Part shown: piece by piece, positions 15,001 through 20,945 of the stretch
Numbering within the stretch: position 1 is the stretch's first letter
Layout of the letters: every line of letters starts with the position of its first letter
Assembly (NCBI GenBank): GCA_035651595.1
Contig: DASRFJ010000278.1
Span: 1-29,874 of the forward strand
Reading direction: 5' to 3'
DNA from: JAFARZ01 sp035651595
GTDB lineage: Bacteria > Actinomycetota > Actinomycetes > Streptosporangiales > Streptosporangiaceae
DNA: 29,874 bases
Position numbers and translations under genes: made by a program
Notes under the pieces: generated by a model
Database searches by the model: none
Seen by the model: only the letters and a program-made list of their open reading frames with translations
Told to the model about the DNA's origin: nothing

Positions 15001-17074
15001 CGGTGAGCGCGCCGATGTCCAGCCGGCCGCGGAGCCGCCACGCGAACGGCAGGTTGTAGGCGGTGCCTGGGCGGTGCAGCTGCGCCAGGAACCACAGGCG
15101 CTGCTGGGCGAACGAGAGCGGCAGGCGGGCCGGCCGAGGCATCGGTGCCAGGGCCGGGCGGGCCGCCTCCGCGCTGTCGAGGAACCGCGCCAGCGACGCC
15201 ACCGTCGGGTGCTCGAACACCGCGCGGATCGGCAGCTCGGCGCCCAGCGCCGTCCGGACCCGGCTGATCAGCCTGATCGCTAGCAGCGAATGCCCGCCGA
15301 GGTCGAGAAAGTCATCGTCGACGCCCACCCGCTCGAGGCCCAGCACTTGGGCGTAGAGCTGGCACAGGATCCGTTCTCTGTCGGTGACCGGCGGCTGGAA
15401 CGCGCCGGCGCCCGCCGCGTAGTCCGGGACCGGCAGCGCGTGGCGGTCCGGCTTCCCGCTCCCGGTCAGTGGCAGCCGGTCCAGCACCACGATCGCCGCC
15501 GGCACCATGTACCCGGGTAGCACCCGCCCGAGCGCCGCCCGCAGCGCGCCCGGGTCCGGCGTCGCGCCGGCCACGGGGACGACGTAGCCGGCCAGCCGCG
15601 TGTCGCCCGGCCGGTCCTCGCGTACCGCCACCGCGGCCTGCGCCACCCCTGGCTGGGCGGCGAGCACGGCCTCGATCTCGCCCAGTTCGATCCGGAAGCC
15701 GCGCACCTTCACCTGGGCATCGACCCGGCCCAGGGACTCCAGTTCGCCGTCGGTCTTCGACCGGGGGGAACCGTCCCCCCGGACCCCCGCGGCCCACCGG
15801 ACCAGGTCACCGGTCCGGTACATCCGCTCGCCAGGTTCCCCGAACGGGCACGCCACGAACCGCTCGGCGGTCAGCCCCGGCCGGTTCAGGTAGCCCCGCG
15901 CCAGCCCCGCGCCGGCCACGTAGAGTTCGCCGGCCACCCCGACCCGAACCGGGTTCAGCGCCTCGTCGAGCACGAACACCCGGGTGTTCCAGATCGGCCG
16001 GCCGATCGGCGGTGCGCCCAGGCCGGGCAGCGGACCGCTGATCGTGGCGCAGATCGTTGTCTCGGTCGGGCCGTACGCGTTGAACATCCGGCGGCCGCCA
16101 GACCATTGCGCCGCGAGCCGGTCCGGGCAGGCCTCGCCGCCGGCGATCACGCACTCAAGCCCAGGAACTCGCCGCGCCGAGATGCCAGCCAGGACGGTCG
16201 GCGTGATCAGGGCGTGGCTGATCCGAAGGCCGTTCAGCGCGTCGGTCAGGTTTTCCTCGGCCAGCGGACCCGGGCCGGGAACCAGCAGCGCCGCCCCGGC
16301 CGGCAGGGCCATCAGCATCTCCATCACCGCGGCGTCAAAGCTGGGCGAGGCGAGCTGGAGCACCCGCGATCCGGGTCCGGTCCCGAACGCGCTGACCTGC
16401 GCCTCGGACAGGCTAGCCAGGCCCTGGTGGGTGACCACGACCCCCTTCGGCCTGCCGGTGGAGCCGGAGGTGTAAATCACGTAGGCGGGATGCGCCAGGA
16501 CCGGCCGCCCGGCCGCCGCCGGTCCGGGGGCGGCGTGCCGGGCGAACTGCGCGGCCAGCACCGGGTCGTCAAGCAGGATCCGCGGCAGCGCGCCGAAGGG
16601 ATCAGCGGGCAGCGCGGATACCACCGCCGCCGTGGTGATCACCAGGTCAGGCCGGGCGTCGCCGAGCATGAACGCGATCCGCTCCGCCGGGTACGCCGGA
16701 TCCACCGGCAGGAAGGCCGCCCCTGACTTGGCGACCGCTAGCCAGCTGATGAACACCTCGGCCGAACGCTCAAGCGCCACCGCGATCAGTCGCTCGGGGC
16801 CCGCGCCCAGCGAGGCCAGGCAGCCGGCCAGGTTCCTGGCCCGCTCGTCCAGCTCGGCGTAGGAGAGCGTGACGTTCCCGGCGATCACGGCCGGCGCGTC
16901 CGGGGTCCGGGCAACCTGGGCCTCGAACAGCTCGGCCAGCGTCGCCCCCGGTACCTCCCGCGCCGTATCGTTCCACTCCGCCAGCACCCGTCCCCGCCTG
17001 GTCGGAGCCGGCGCCTCCGCATCGCTTTCGGCGGGGCTCACCGCGGGCGAGCCTCGCCGATGCATTCTGGCCAT
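12023..17074 (-). CDS. NRPS-1, dimodular A-PCP-C-A-PCP
   Basis: This 1683-residue synthetase has A1 (about 30-550; YTSGSTG at 201-207, catalytic Lys541), PCP1 (LGGHS, Ser596), a condensation domain (about 650-1080; HHIASDG at 778-784), A2 (about 1098-1600) and PCP2 (Ser1645). It begins with an A domain and ends with a carrier, with no epimerisation, thioesterase or reductase domain. It should load one residue, join it to a second and hold the dipeptide. Hand-aligned codes are DAMLIGAICK for A1, resembling aromatic or large-hydrophobic types at its C-terminal half, and DMFSACIVFK for A2; neither gives a sure substrate. A1 carries about 12 extra residues between A7 and A8 (15749-15784). The start has GAGG five bases upstream. 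mbtH precedes it by 42 nt in the same operon. Confidence 0.93.
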   Translation of the reverse strand: MARMHRRGSPAVSPAESDAEAPAPTRRGRVLAEWNDTAREVPGATLAELFEAQVARTPDAPAVIAGNVTLSYAELDERARNLAGCLASLGAGPERLIAVALERSAEVFISWLAVAKSGAAFLPVDPAYPAERIAFMLGDARPDLVITTAAVVSALPADPFGALPRILLDDPVLAAQFARHAAPGPAAAGRPVLAHPAYVIYTSGSTGRPKGVVVTHQGLASLSEAQVSAFGTGPGSRVLQLASPSFDAAVMEMLMALPAGAALLVPGPGPLAEENLTDALNGLRISHALITPTVLAGISARRVPGLECVIAGGEACPDRLAAQWSGGRRMFNAYGPTETTICATISGPLPGLGAPPIGRPIWNTRVFVLDEALNPVRVGVAGELYVAGAGLARGYLNRPGLTAERFVACPFGEPGERMYRTGDLVRWAAGVRGDGSPRSKTDGELESLGRVDAQVKVRGFRIELGEIEAVLAAQPGVAQAAVAVREDRPGDTRLAGYVVPVAGATPDPGALRAALGRVLPGYMVPAAIVVLDRLPLTGSGKPDRHALPVPDYAAGAGAFQPPVTDRERILCQLYAQVLGLERVGVDDDFLDLGGHSLLAIRLISRVRTALGAELPIRAVFEHPTVASLARFLDSAEAARPALAPMPRPARLPLSFAQQRLWFLAQLHRPGTAYNLPFAWRLRGRLDIGALTVALHDVVDRHESLRTMFPAADGQPYQHVIRAGEAAVPVTVTTARSGELAELMAAAARHEFDVATELPVRAWLFVLAEREHVLVLVTHHIASDGWSMEVLMADLATAYAARRDGREPDWPPLPVQYADFALWQRNLLDCEGEVLTGQRTYWQRTLAGLPDELALPFDRPRPVEPSQHDSEVRWQLAGRALHEALAGLAREHQATMFMVLHAGLAALLSRMGAGNDIPLGAPVAGRSDEAVHRLVGFFANTLVLRADLSGDPSFGELIERSREIVLAAQANQDVPFERLVEMLNPARSPARHPLFQVMIADEDIIDIDWRLPGLRASPEPVPAAAAKFDLTLAFQQHHDDHGAPAGISARFEYAADLFDEATVRALAARLTRLLGQCGRDPARRLSTFDIITVAERREISAWNDTAHAIPGTTFPELFAKQAARTPDASAIIFENEHITYADLNKRANRLARLLIARGAGPERFVAIAVPRSPDMIVAVLAVLKTGGAYVPVDPAYPPDRIAYILRETRPVTVLTTAEVAATLPGRLPLLVFENPVTVTKLAGLDGRNVRVPAGPRNAAYVMHTSGSTGRPRGVIVEHRWAASLACWVGSAFSAAELSRVLAPSSLSCDMSVFEIFGPLTAGGSIEIVPNLLALTAAPWCGSMISAAPTALAHVLASPGTAAQADVVALCGEALTGQVVATIRTAVPGARIVNIYGPTEATVFATTYTVEDGEEAGPPPIGRPLWNKRAFVLDETLALVPPGVAGELYLADGLARGYLGRPDLTAERFVACPFGAAGDRMYRTGDLARWNAGGQLEYLGRAGNQVKIHGFRVELGEIEAVLAAQRGVAEVRVVLREDRPGDKRLAGYVVPAAGSALDPARLRDAVGRMLPGYMVPAAIVVLRKLPLNANGKLDMRALPPPDHATGVRAFQAPATARERALCQLFAQVLGVDRVGIEDSFFDLGGHSLLAAVLVARLVKQLGIKISLKGFMSNPTVRAIDRYLEK
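15749..15784 (-). repeat. In-frame insertion with palindrome inside NRPS-1 A1
   Basis: About 36 bp encode roughly 12 residues absent from the four other A domains of the window, placed between YRTGD (A7) and the GELE/LGR tract. It holds a perfect palindrome, CCGGGGGG-N6-CCCCCCGG (15761-15782). The reading frame is kept. The boundaries come from protein alignment by eye. Confidence 0.6.
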
Positions 17075-17116
17075 GCGATCCTCAGTCGTTTTCGGCGGAG
17101 GGATGGCGAGGCCGGG

Positions 17117-17326
17117 TCAGCCGCCCATGGCCTCGATAAGGCTCTTGGGGCGCATGTCGGTCCAGTTCTTCTCGATGTACTCAAGGCAGCTGGCCCGGGT
17201 GTCGGTGTCGTGGGCGACGGTCCAGCCATCCGGCACGGGCTGAGTGGCCGGCCACAGGCTGTGCTGCCCCTCATCGTTCACCAGCACCCGGTAGGAAGCA
17301 TCCGGGTCTTCGAAGGGATTCGTCAT
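17117..17326 (-). CDS. mbtH: MbtH-like protein
   Basis: This 69-residue protein starts MTNPFEDPDASY and carries the MbtH signature residues, including NDEGQHSLWP (17-26), VPDGW (31-35) and the C-terminal NWTDMRP (54-60). MbtH-like proteins bind A domains and are often needed for their folding and activity. The start at 17326 matches the usual family N-terminus and has GAGG six bases upstream; Met at 17338 would add four residues and is less likely. It is the first gene of the mbtH-NRPS-1 operon and may serve the A domains of both NRPSs, since no other copy is seen. Confidence 0.96.
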   Translation of the reverse strand: MTNPFEDPDASYRVLVNDEGQHSLWPATQPVPDGWTVAHDTDTRASCLEYIEKNWTDMRPKSLIEAMGG

Positions 17327-17571
17327 GCTGATCCTCATTCCGGTAGGCGGTGACGGCGGCGCAGCGACCCGCGGCAGCCGACCGCCGCAGATGAGCCTCC
17401 CCGTCCAGGCAGCTTCGCAGCCCGGGCCGCGTACCCGCACCTTCGACATTGCGCGCGCCGCGCAACCAGGAAGGTGCGGTGATCTTCCGGCGCTTGCGAC
17501 GGTGAATGCCTAGCCGGAAAACTGCCAGTCCGGCAATTCGTGTCGCACCTGAAAAGGGACGGTGAGCATTG
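17327..17571. promoter_or_regulatory. Divergent promoter region between mbtH-NRPS-1 and the orphan carrier gene
   Basis: These 245 bp should hold promoters for both directions. The notable element is the inverted repeat at 17449-17465, described separately. No certain -35/-10 boxes were recognised. GGTGAG at 17561-17566 is the ribosome-binding site that favours ATG 17572 over the adjoining TTG for the plus-strand gene. Confidence 0.5.
17449..17465. promoter_or_regulatory. Inverted repeat TTGCGCG-CGC-CGCGCAA, candidate operator
   Basis: A perfect 7-bp inverted repeat with a 3-nt spacer sits near the middle of the divergent promoter region. It has the same arms as 8983-9003 and the same right 11 bases. 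The spacer differs (3 versus 7 nt), so if both are operators the binding geometry may differ. Confidence 0.42.
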
Positions 17572-18114
17572 ATGGATTCCGAGGGCATCGGTGAAGTCAA
17601 GTCAGCCCTGGCAGCCTTTCCTGGGCTCGCCGGCGTCGCGGTCGTCGAGCACGACCCCGACGGTGCCGACCAGTGCGTGATCGCCTATGTCGCGCCGTCC
17701 GGCCCCGGCCTTGACGTACCCGAGCTGCACGCCTACGCACGGAAGGCACTGCGAAACGGCAGCATGCCAGCGGCGATCGTGGTTGTCGACGAGATTCCGG
17801 TGACGTCGGCGGGAGCCGTCGATGCCGCCGCGCTTCCGGTGCCCGACTTGAGCGGCCTGCTGCCGTACCGGGCGCCGGTCACGCCCCGCCAGGAAGTCTT
17901 GTGCGAGCTGTTCGCCCAGGTGCTGGGGGTGGCCAGATGCGGCCTCGACAACGACTTCTTCGACCTCGGCGGCCGCTCCGTAGAGGCGATGATGCTGGCC
18001 GCGCGCATCAGCGAGGCGCTCGGTGTGCGGCTGACGATGGCCGACCTGTTCAAGGCGTCGGCGGCCGGTGACCTCGACCGCCACCTCGACCAGATGGCCG
18101 GCGCGCGGAAGTAA
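17572..18114 (+). CDS. Orphan carrier protein fused to an inactive A C-terminal subdomain
   Basis: This 180-residue protein starts with what looks like the C-terminal subdomain of an adenylation domain (about 5-92: VAVVEHDP, VIAYVAP, LPVPD). The A10 position that should carry the catalytic Lys (NGKxD) reads SAGAVD (79-84), and the large N-terminal subdomain is absent, so it cannot adenylate. A complete carrier domain follows (about 103-175) with DLGGRS and pantetheine Ser136. It therefore looks like a carrier loaded in trans, the remnant subdomain perhaps serving as a docking surface (inference). It is divergent from mbtH-NRPS-1. The start is ATG 17572 with GGTGAG upstream. It could also be a decayed A-PCP protein, although the intact carrier argues for function. 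Confidence 0.85.
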   Translation: MDSEGIGEVKSALAAFPGLAGVAVVEHDPDGADQCVIAYVAPSGPGLDVPELHAYARKALRNGSMPAAIVVVDEIPVTSAGAVDAAALPVPDLSGLLPYRAPVTPRQEVLCELFAQVLGVARCGLDNDFFDLGGRSVEAMMLAARISEALGVRLTMADLFKASAAGDLDRHLDQMAGARK

Positions 18115-18124
18115 TCCGGGCTAC

Positions 18125-18273
18125 CCACGCCCGCAAATCGGGCCTTATACTTATTTCGGGCGCAGCGGTAGACGCGCCAGATTATTGCGGACACTTACCC
18201 CCCCGATCTGGGAGGGTAAGTGTCCGCAATAATTTTCAAGTGCCGCGCCGATCCCGCACGGATCGCCGAACGG
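18125..18273. repeat. Dispersed intergenic repeat, copy 3 (most complete)
   Basis: This copy aligns on its right with copy 1 and on its left, in reverse complement, with copy 2, and so links the family. The left part holds a short hairpin (18129-18143, GCCCG/CGGGC) followed by TTATACTTATTT, which may also serve as a weak terminator for the carrier gene ending at 18114. The right part holds a 6-bp hairpin (18249-18265, CGATCC/GGATCG). Confidence 0.65.
18181..18233. terminator. Large hairpin between convergent genes, likely bidirectional terminator (copy 3)
   Basis: A 24-bp stem with one C-A mismatch (18201/18213) and loop GATCT. Its arm contains ATTGCGGACACTTACC, as in copy 2. It is followed by TTTTC on the plus strand. 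It lies between the carrier gene ending at 18114 and the minus-strand PPOX gene ending at 18308. Confidence 0.72.
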
Positions 18274-18307
18274 TAGCAGTGGTCCCGAGACGCCAATTTC
18301 CGGAGGT

Positions 18308-18811
18308 TCAGAAAACGTGCCTCGTGACGGTGAAGGTGCCCTTTCCGAACGCCAGGACTTTCGCTTGTTCGACGGCAAAGACCGGCACGGGAAAACCGCC
18401 TGGATGGTGAAAAACACCGTCCGCCACGGACCATTGCCAGCGGCCGTCCCATTTCTCCAGCCACGCGACGGCCAGCCGCTCGAGCAGTTCTTCGTCGGTG
18501 ACCCGGACGGCCTTTCCCTCGACGGCCACGTCCAGGCCGCGATCCCAGGTGTTACATCCCGTCAGCAGCAGGACGTTCGTATTACTCGACATGTTGACGT
18601 ACTTCTGCTCGTTCTCGCCGGTGCAGAAGTAGAGCGTTTCGTCCAGCCACACCGCGACAAGCGGGGTGAGGTGAGGCCGGCCGTCGGCACGTACCGTGCA
18701 TATCCAGAACAGCTCCGCCTGTTCCAGCACCTGGGCAGTCTCGTCCCACCCCGTGGCGACCGTGCCTTTATCACTGAATCGCGCGTCGATAGCGGTTACC
18801 GGAGTCTTCAT
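18308..18811 (-). CDS. Pyridoxamine 5'-phosphate oxidase-family (FMN/F420 split-barrel) protein
   Basis: This 167-residue protein has the split-barrel pattern of the PPOX superfamily: an N-terminal helix with WDETAQVLEQAELFWICTV, then RADGRPHLTPLVAVWLDETLYFCT and the KYVNMSSNTNVLL segment that packs around a flavin-type cofactor. Family members bind FMN, F420 or heme and include oxidoreductases of unknown substrate. The start (18811) is the only ATG before the conserved region. It is divergent from the P450 (183-bp gap) and convergent with the orphan carrier gene. A tailoring redox role is possible but unproven. It lacks recognisable features of an HpaC-type flavin reductase and does not show the PaiB-like pattern of piperazate synthases, so neither role is assigned. 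Confidence 0.8.
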   Translation of the reverse strand: MKTPVTAIDARFSDKGTVATGWDETAQVLEQAELFWICTVRADGRPHLTPLVAVWLDETLYFCTGENEQKYVNMSSNTNVLLLTGCNTWDRGLDVAVEGKAVRVTDEELLERLAVAWLEKWDGRWQWSVADGVFHHPGGFPVPVFAVEQAKVLAFGKGTFTVTRHVF

Positions 18812-18994
18812 ACCTGCAGAGCGTAGCGGGGGCCGCCGTGGCCCGCATCCTGCCGATTGCGCGGGGAACCCGCCGTCATACGCGGCAACCGGAAAGATGC
18901 GCGACGACCGCCTTCGGTGCCAGCCTCGCAGGTGGGTCCGGCATCCGGCCGGCACTCGCTGACTCGATGGCTTGGCTGCGACGAAGGGCGTTCC

Positions 18995-20221
18995 ATGGCA
19001 AACACCGATCCTGTCGTGATCGATCTCGCCGGCACCGATGTCCACGCTGAGGGCGCGCGAATCCGCGCGCACGGCCCGGTTGCCCAGGTGGAGCTTCCCG
19101 GCGGCGTGATCGCGTGGTCGGTCACCGGATACGAAGCCGGCATGCGAGTGCTTTCCGACCAGCGATTCTCGAAGGACGCCCGCCAGCACTGGAAGGCTTT
19201 CATCAACGGCGAGATAAGCCCCGATTTCCCGCTGATCGGCTGGGCGCTCATGGAGAACCTGTCCACCACCTATGGCAGCGCGCACACCCGTCTGCGGAGG
19301 CTGGTGGCCAAGGCATTCACGCCGCGCCGGGTCGAGGCCATGCGTCCGACCATCGAGGGGATCGTGGCCGACCTGCTGACCGGCCTGGGCAGCGGAACTC
19401 CCGGCACGCCGGCGGACCTGAAGGCAGGGTTCGCTCACCCGCTGGCCTCCAGGGTGATGTTCGACCTGATCGGCGTGCCGGAACAAGCGCGGGCGACGAT
19501 CCTGCGCGGCGGTGAGGCCCAGGTCGACACCACGATGACCGAGGAAGAGATCGCCGCCGCCGTCGGCGCGGTCATTCAGGAGATGGGCGCTCTGGTGGAG
19601 TCGAAGCGCCGGGCGCCGGGCGACGATCTGACCACCGCACTGCTCGCGGCCAAGGAAGAGGACGGCTCGCAGCTGACCGACGCCGAGATGGTGGGCACGC
19701 TGCTCCTGCTGCTCGCGACCGGGACCGAGCCGGCCACGAACCTCGTCACGAACACCGTGTTCACGCTGCTGGCCAATCCCGGGCAGCTCAAGTCGATCAG
19801 GGCCGGGCAGGCATCCTGGCAGGACGCGATCGAGGAGACACTGCGCCTCGAGGCGCCGGTCGCGCACCTGCCGTTCCGGTTCGCCGTCGAGGACGTGGTG
19901 ATCGACGGCGTGACGATCCGGGCCGGTGACCCGATGCTGATGAACTTCGCCGCGATGGGCCGTGATCCGGCCGTGCACGGAGCCAGTGCCACGAGCTTCG
20001 ACGTGCGGCGCGCGAGCAAGGACCACCTGGCCTTCGGCCACGGGATCTACCGCTGCATCGGCATGCCGCTCGGGCGGATGGAAGCGGAAATCGCGGTGCC
20101 CGCCCTCTTCGACCGGTTCCCTGACCTGTCTCTCGCGGTCCAGCCCGGGGACGTCAAACCGCAAAGCACGTTCATCATGAACGGCCGCAGCGAACTCCCC
20201 GTCCACCTGACCACCCCGTAA
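18995..20221 (+). CDS. Cytochrome P450 with altered I-helix motif
   Basis: This 408-residue bacterial P450 has the C-helix HTRLRRLV (97-104), ExxR as ETLR (281-284) and the heme loop FGHGIYRCIG with axial Cys354. The I-helix reads ATGTEPATN (241-249). The acid is kept (Glu245), but the neighbouring Thr that helps protonate the iron-peroxo species in most P450s is Pro, and the usual His before the heme Cys region is Tyr-Arg. This suggests atypical oxygen activation or a substrate-assisted reaction (inference). The start at 18995 has GAAGGG six bases upstream and suits family length; an upstream in-frame start would add 46 residues without similarity. No ferredoxin gene is present. Likely a tailoring enzyme of the peptide or its building blocks. 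Confidence 0.93.
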   Translation: MANTDPVVIDLAGTDVHAEGARIRAHGPVAQVELPGGVIAWSVTGYEAGMRVLSDQRFSKDARQHWKAFINGEISPDFPLIGWALMENLSTTYGSAHTRLRRLVAKAFTPRRVEAMRPTIEGIVADLLTGLGSGTPGTPADLKAGFAHPLASRVMFDLIGVPEQARATILRGGEAQVDTTMTEEEIAAAVGAVIQEMGALVESKRRAPGDDLTTALLAAKEEDGSQLTDAEMVGTLLLLLATGTEPATNLVTNTVFTLLANPGQLKSIRAGQASWQDAIEETLRLEAPVAHLPFRFAVEDVVIDGVTIRAGDPMLMNFAAMGRDPAVHGASATSFDVRRASKDHLAFGHGIYRCIGMPLGRMEAEIAVPALFDRFPDLSLAVQPGDVKPQSTFIMNGRSELPVHLTTP

Positions 20222-20421
20222 CCGCGCCCGCCGGCACCGCCCGCCCCCGCGGTCCCCCTTTGGGCTACACCTGTCTTGGTACGCCGAACCGACAATTCCG
20301 CACCCGCTTTATCTAATCCACGGCACCTCGCCCGTGCCGCCCGCGCCGCGATTGCCTGACTTGCGCGTTATGCCCGCCAGCCGCGACCTGGGCTGGGCGG
20401 GCTCACGTGGCACTGAACAGT

Positions 20422-20454
20422 GCGGGCACTTCCCCGGTATGGGGAAGTGCCCGC
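20422..20454. terminator. Hairpin between convergent genes (divergent fourth member)
   Basis: A perfect 14-bp stem with loop GGTAT lies 17 nt downstream of the minus-strand gene ending at 20471 and 200 nt after the P450 stop. The arm GCGGGCACTTCCCC resembles GCGGACACTTACCC of copies 2 and 3, but the flanks show no extended homology. The rest of 20222-20470 shows no gene. Confidence 0.7.
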
Positions 20455-20470
20455 GGTCTTTGCGCAGGGG

Positions 20471-20899
20471 TTACCGGGGGTCGCGCGGGCAGTTGTGGTA
20501 GACGGCGAGCCGCCACTGGCCTTCGCTCTTGATCAGGATCCAGGACGCGCGGATGGCTTCCTTGCTGGACACTTCCTTCTCACCGGGGGCGAGCACGCCG
20601 CCGACGGTCAGCAGGGCGAACGCGTCGGAGCCGAGCGGCTTGATGTCCAGCGGCGTGCCGGTCACGCTGGTGCCCTTGTACTGGTTGGCGTACCCCTCGG
20701 CCATGAATTGCCGGATCTCGTCGCGGCCCTTCTTGTACACGCCGGGCAGGATCAGCGTCCCGTCCGGTGCGAACAGCTGGGCGAAAGCCTCGGCGTCGTT
20801 CGCGGCCCATGCCGAAACCAGACGGCCCGGTACCGCGGCGAGTTCCGCCATGAGCGCGTCGGGTAGCTTGCCCGCAGGCGCGGATGTCTGTGTGGTCAT
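20471..20899 (-). CDS. SgcJ/EcaC-type NTF2-like (SnoaL-fold) protein
   Basis: This 142-residue protein matches the SgcJ/EcaC branch of the NTF2-like cone fold: WAANDAEAFAQLFAPDGTLI (31-50), LPGVYKKGRDEIRQFM, a TSVTGTPLDIKPLG strand and a C-terminal WRLAVYHNCPRD. Members occur in enediyne and other actinomycete clusters; the fold can serve as a small cyclase, isomerase or hydratase or as a ligand-binding protein, and the function of this branch is not settled. The start at 20899 is the first Met of the family-like sequence. The GCS2 ligase gene lies 46 nt upstream on the same strand, so the two are probably cotranscribed. Confidence 0.85.
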   Translation of the reverse strand: MTTQTSAPAGKLPDALMAELAAVPGRLVSAWAANDAEAFAQLFAPDGTLILPGVYKKGRDEIRQFMAEGYANQYKGTSVTGTPLDIKPLGSDAFALLTVGGVLAPGEKEVSSKEAIRASWILIKSEGQWRLAVYHNCPRDPR

Positions 20900-20945
20900 A
20901 TTCCTTTTTCTCGCTTCCCTTGAAGGACTTCTTCTCCGAGACTGC

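Noticed and set aside
18308..18811. The PPOX-family protein as flavin reductase partner of the HpaB-type hydroxylase
   Set aside because: It shares only the general split-barrel superfamily, lies in a different transcription unit and shows no HpaC-type motif.
1..20454. A CRISPR array formed by the repeated palindromes
   Set aside because: The copies are separated by 2-12 kb of genes, vary in flanks and orientation, and no cas gene is present.
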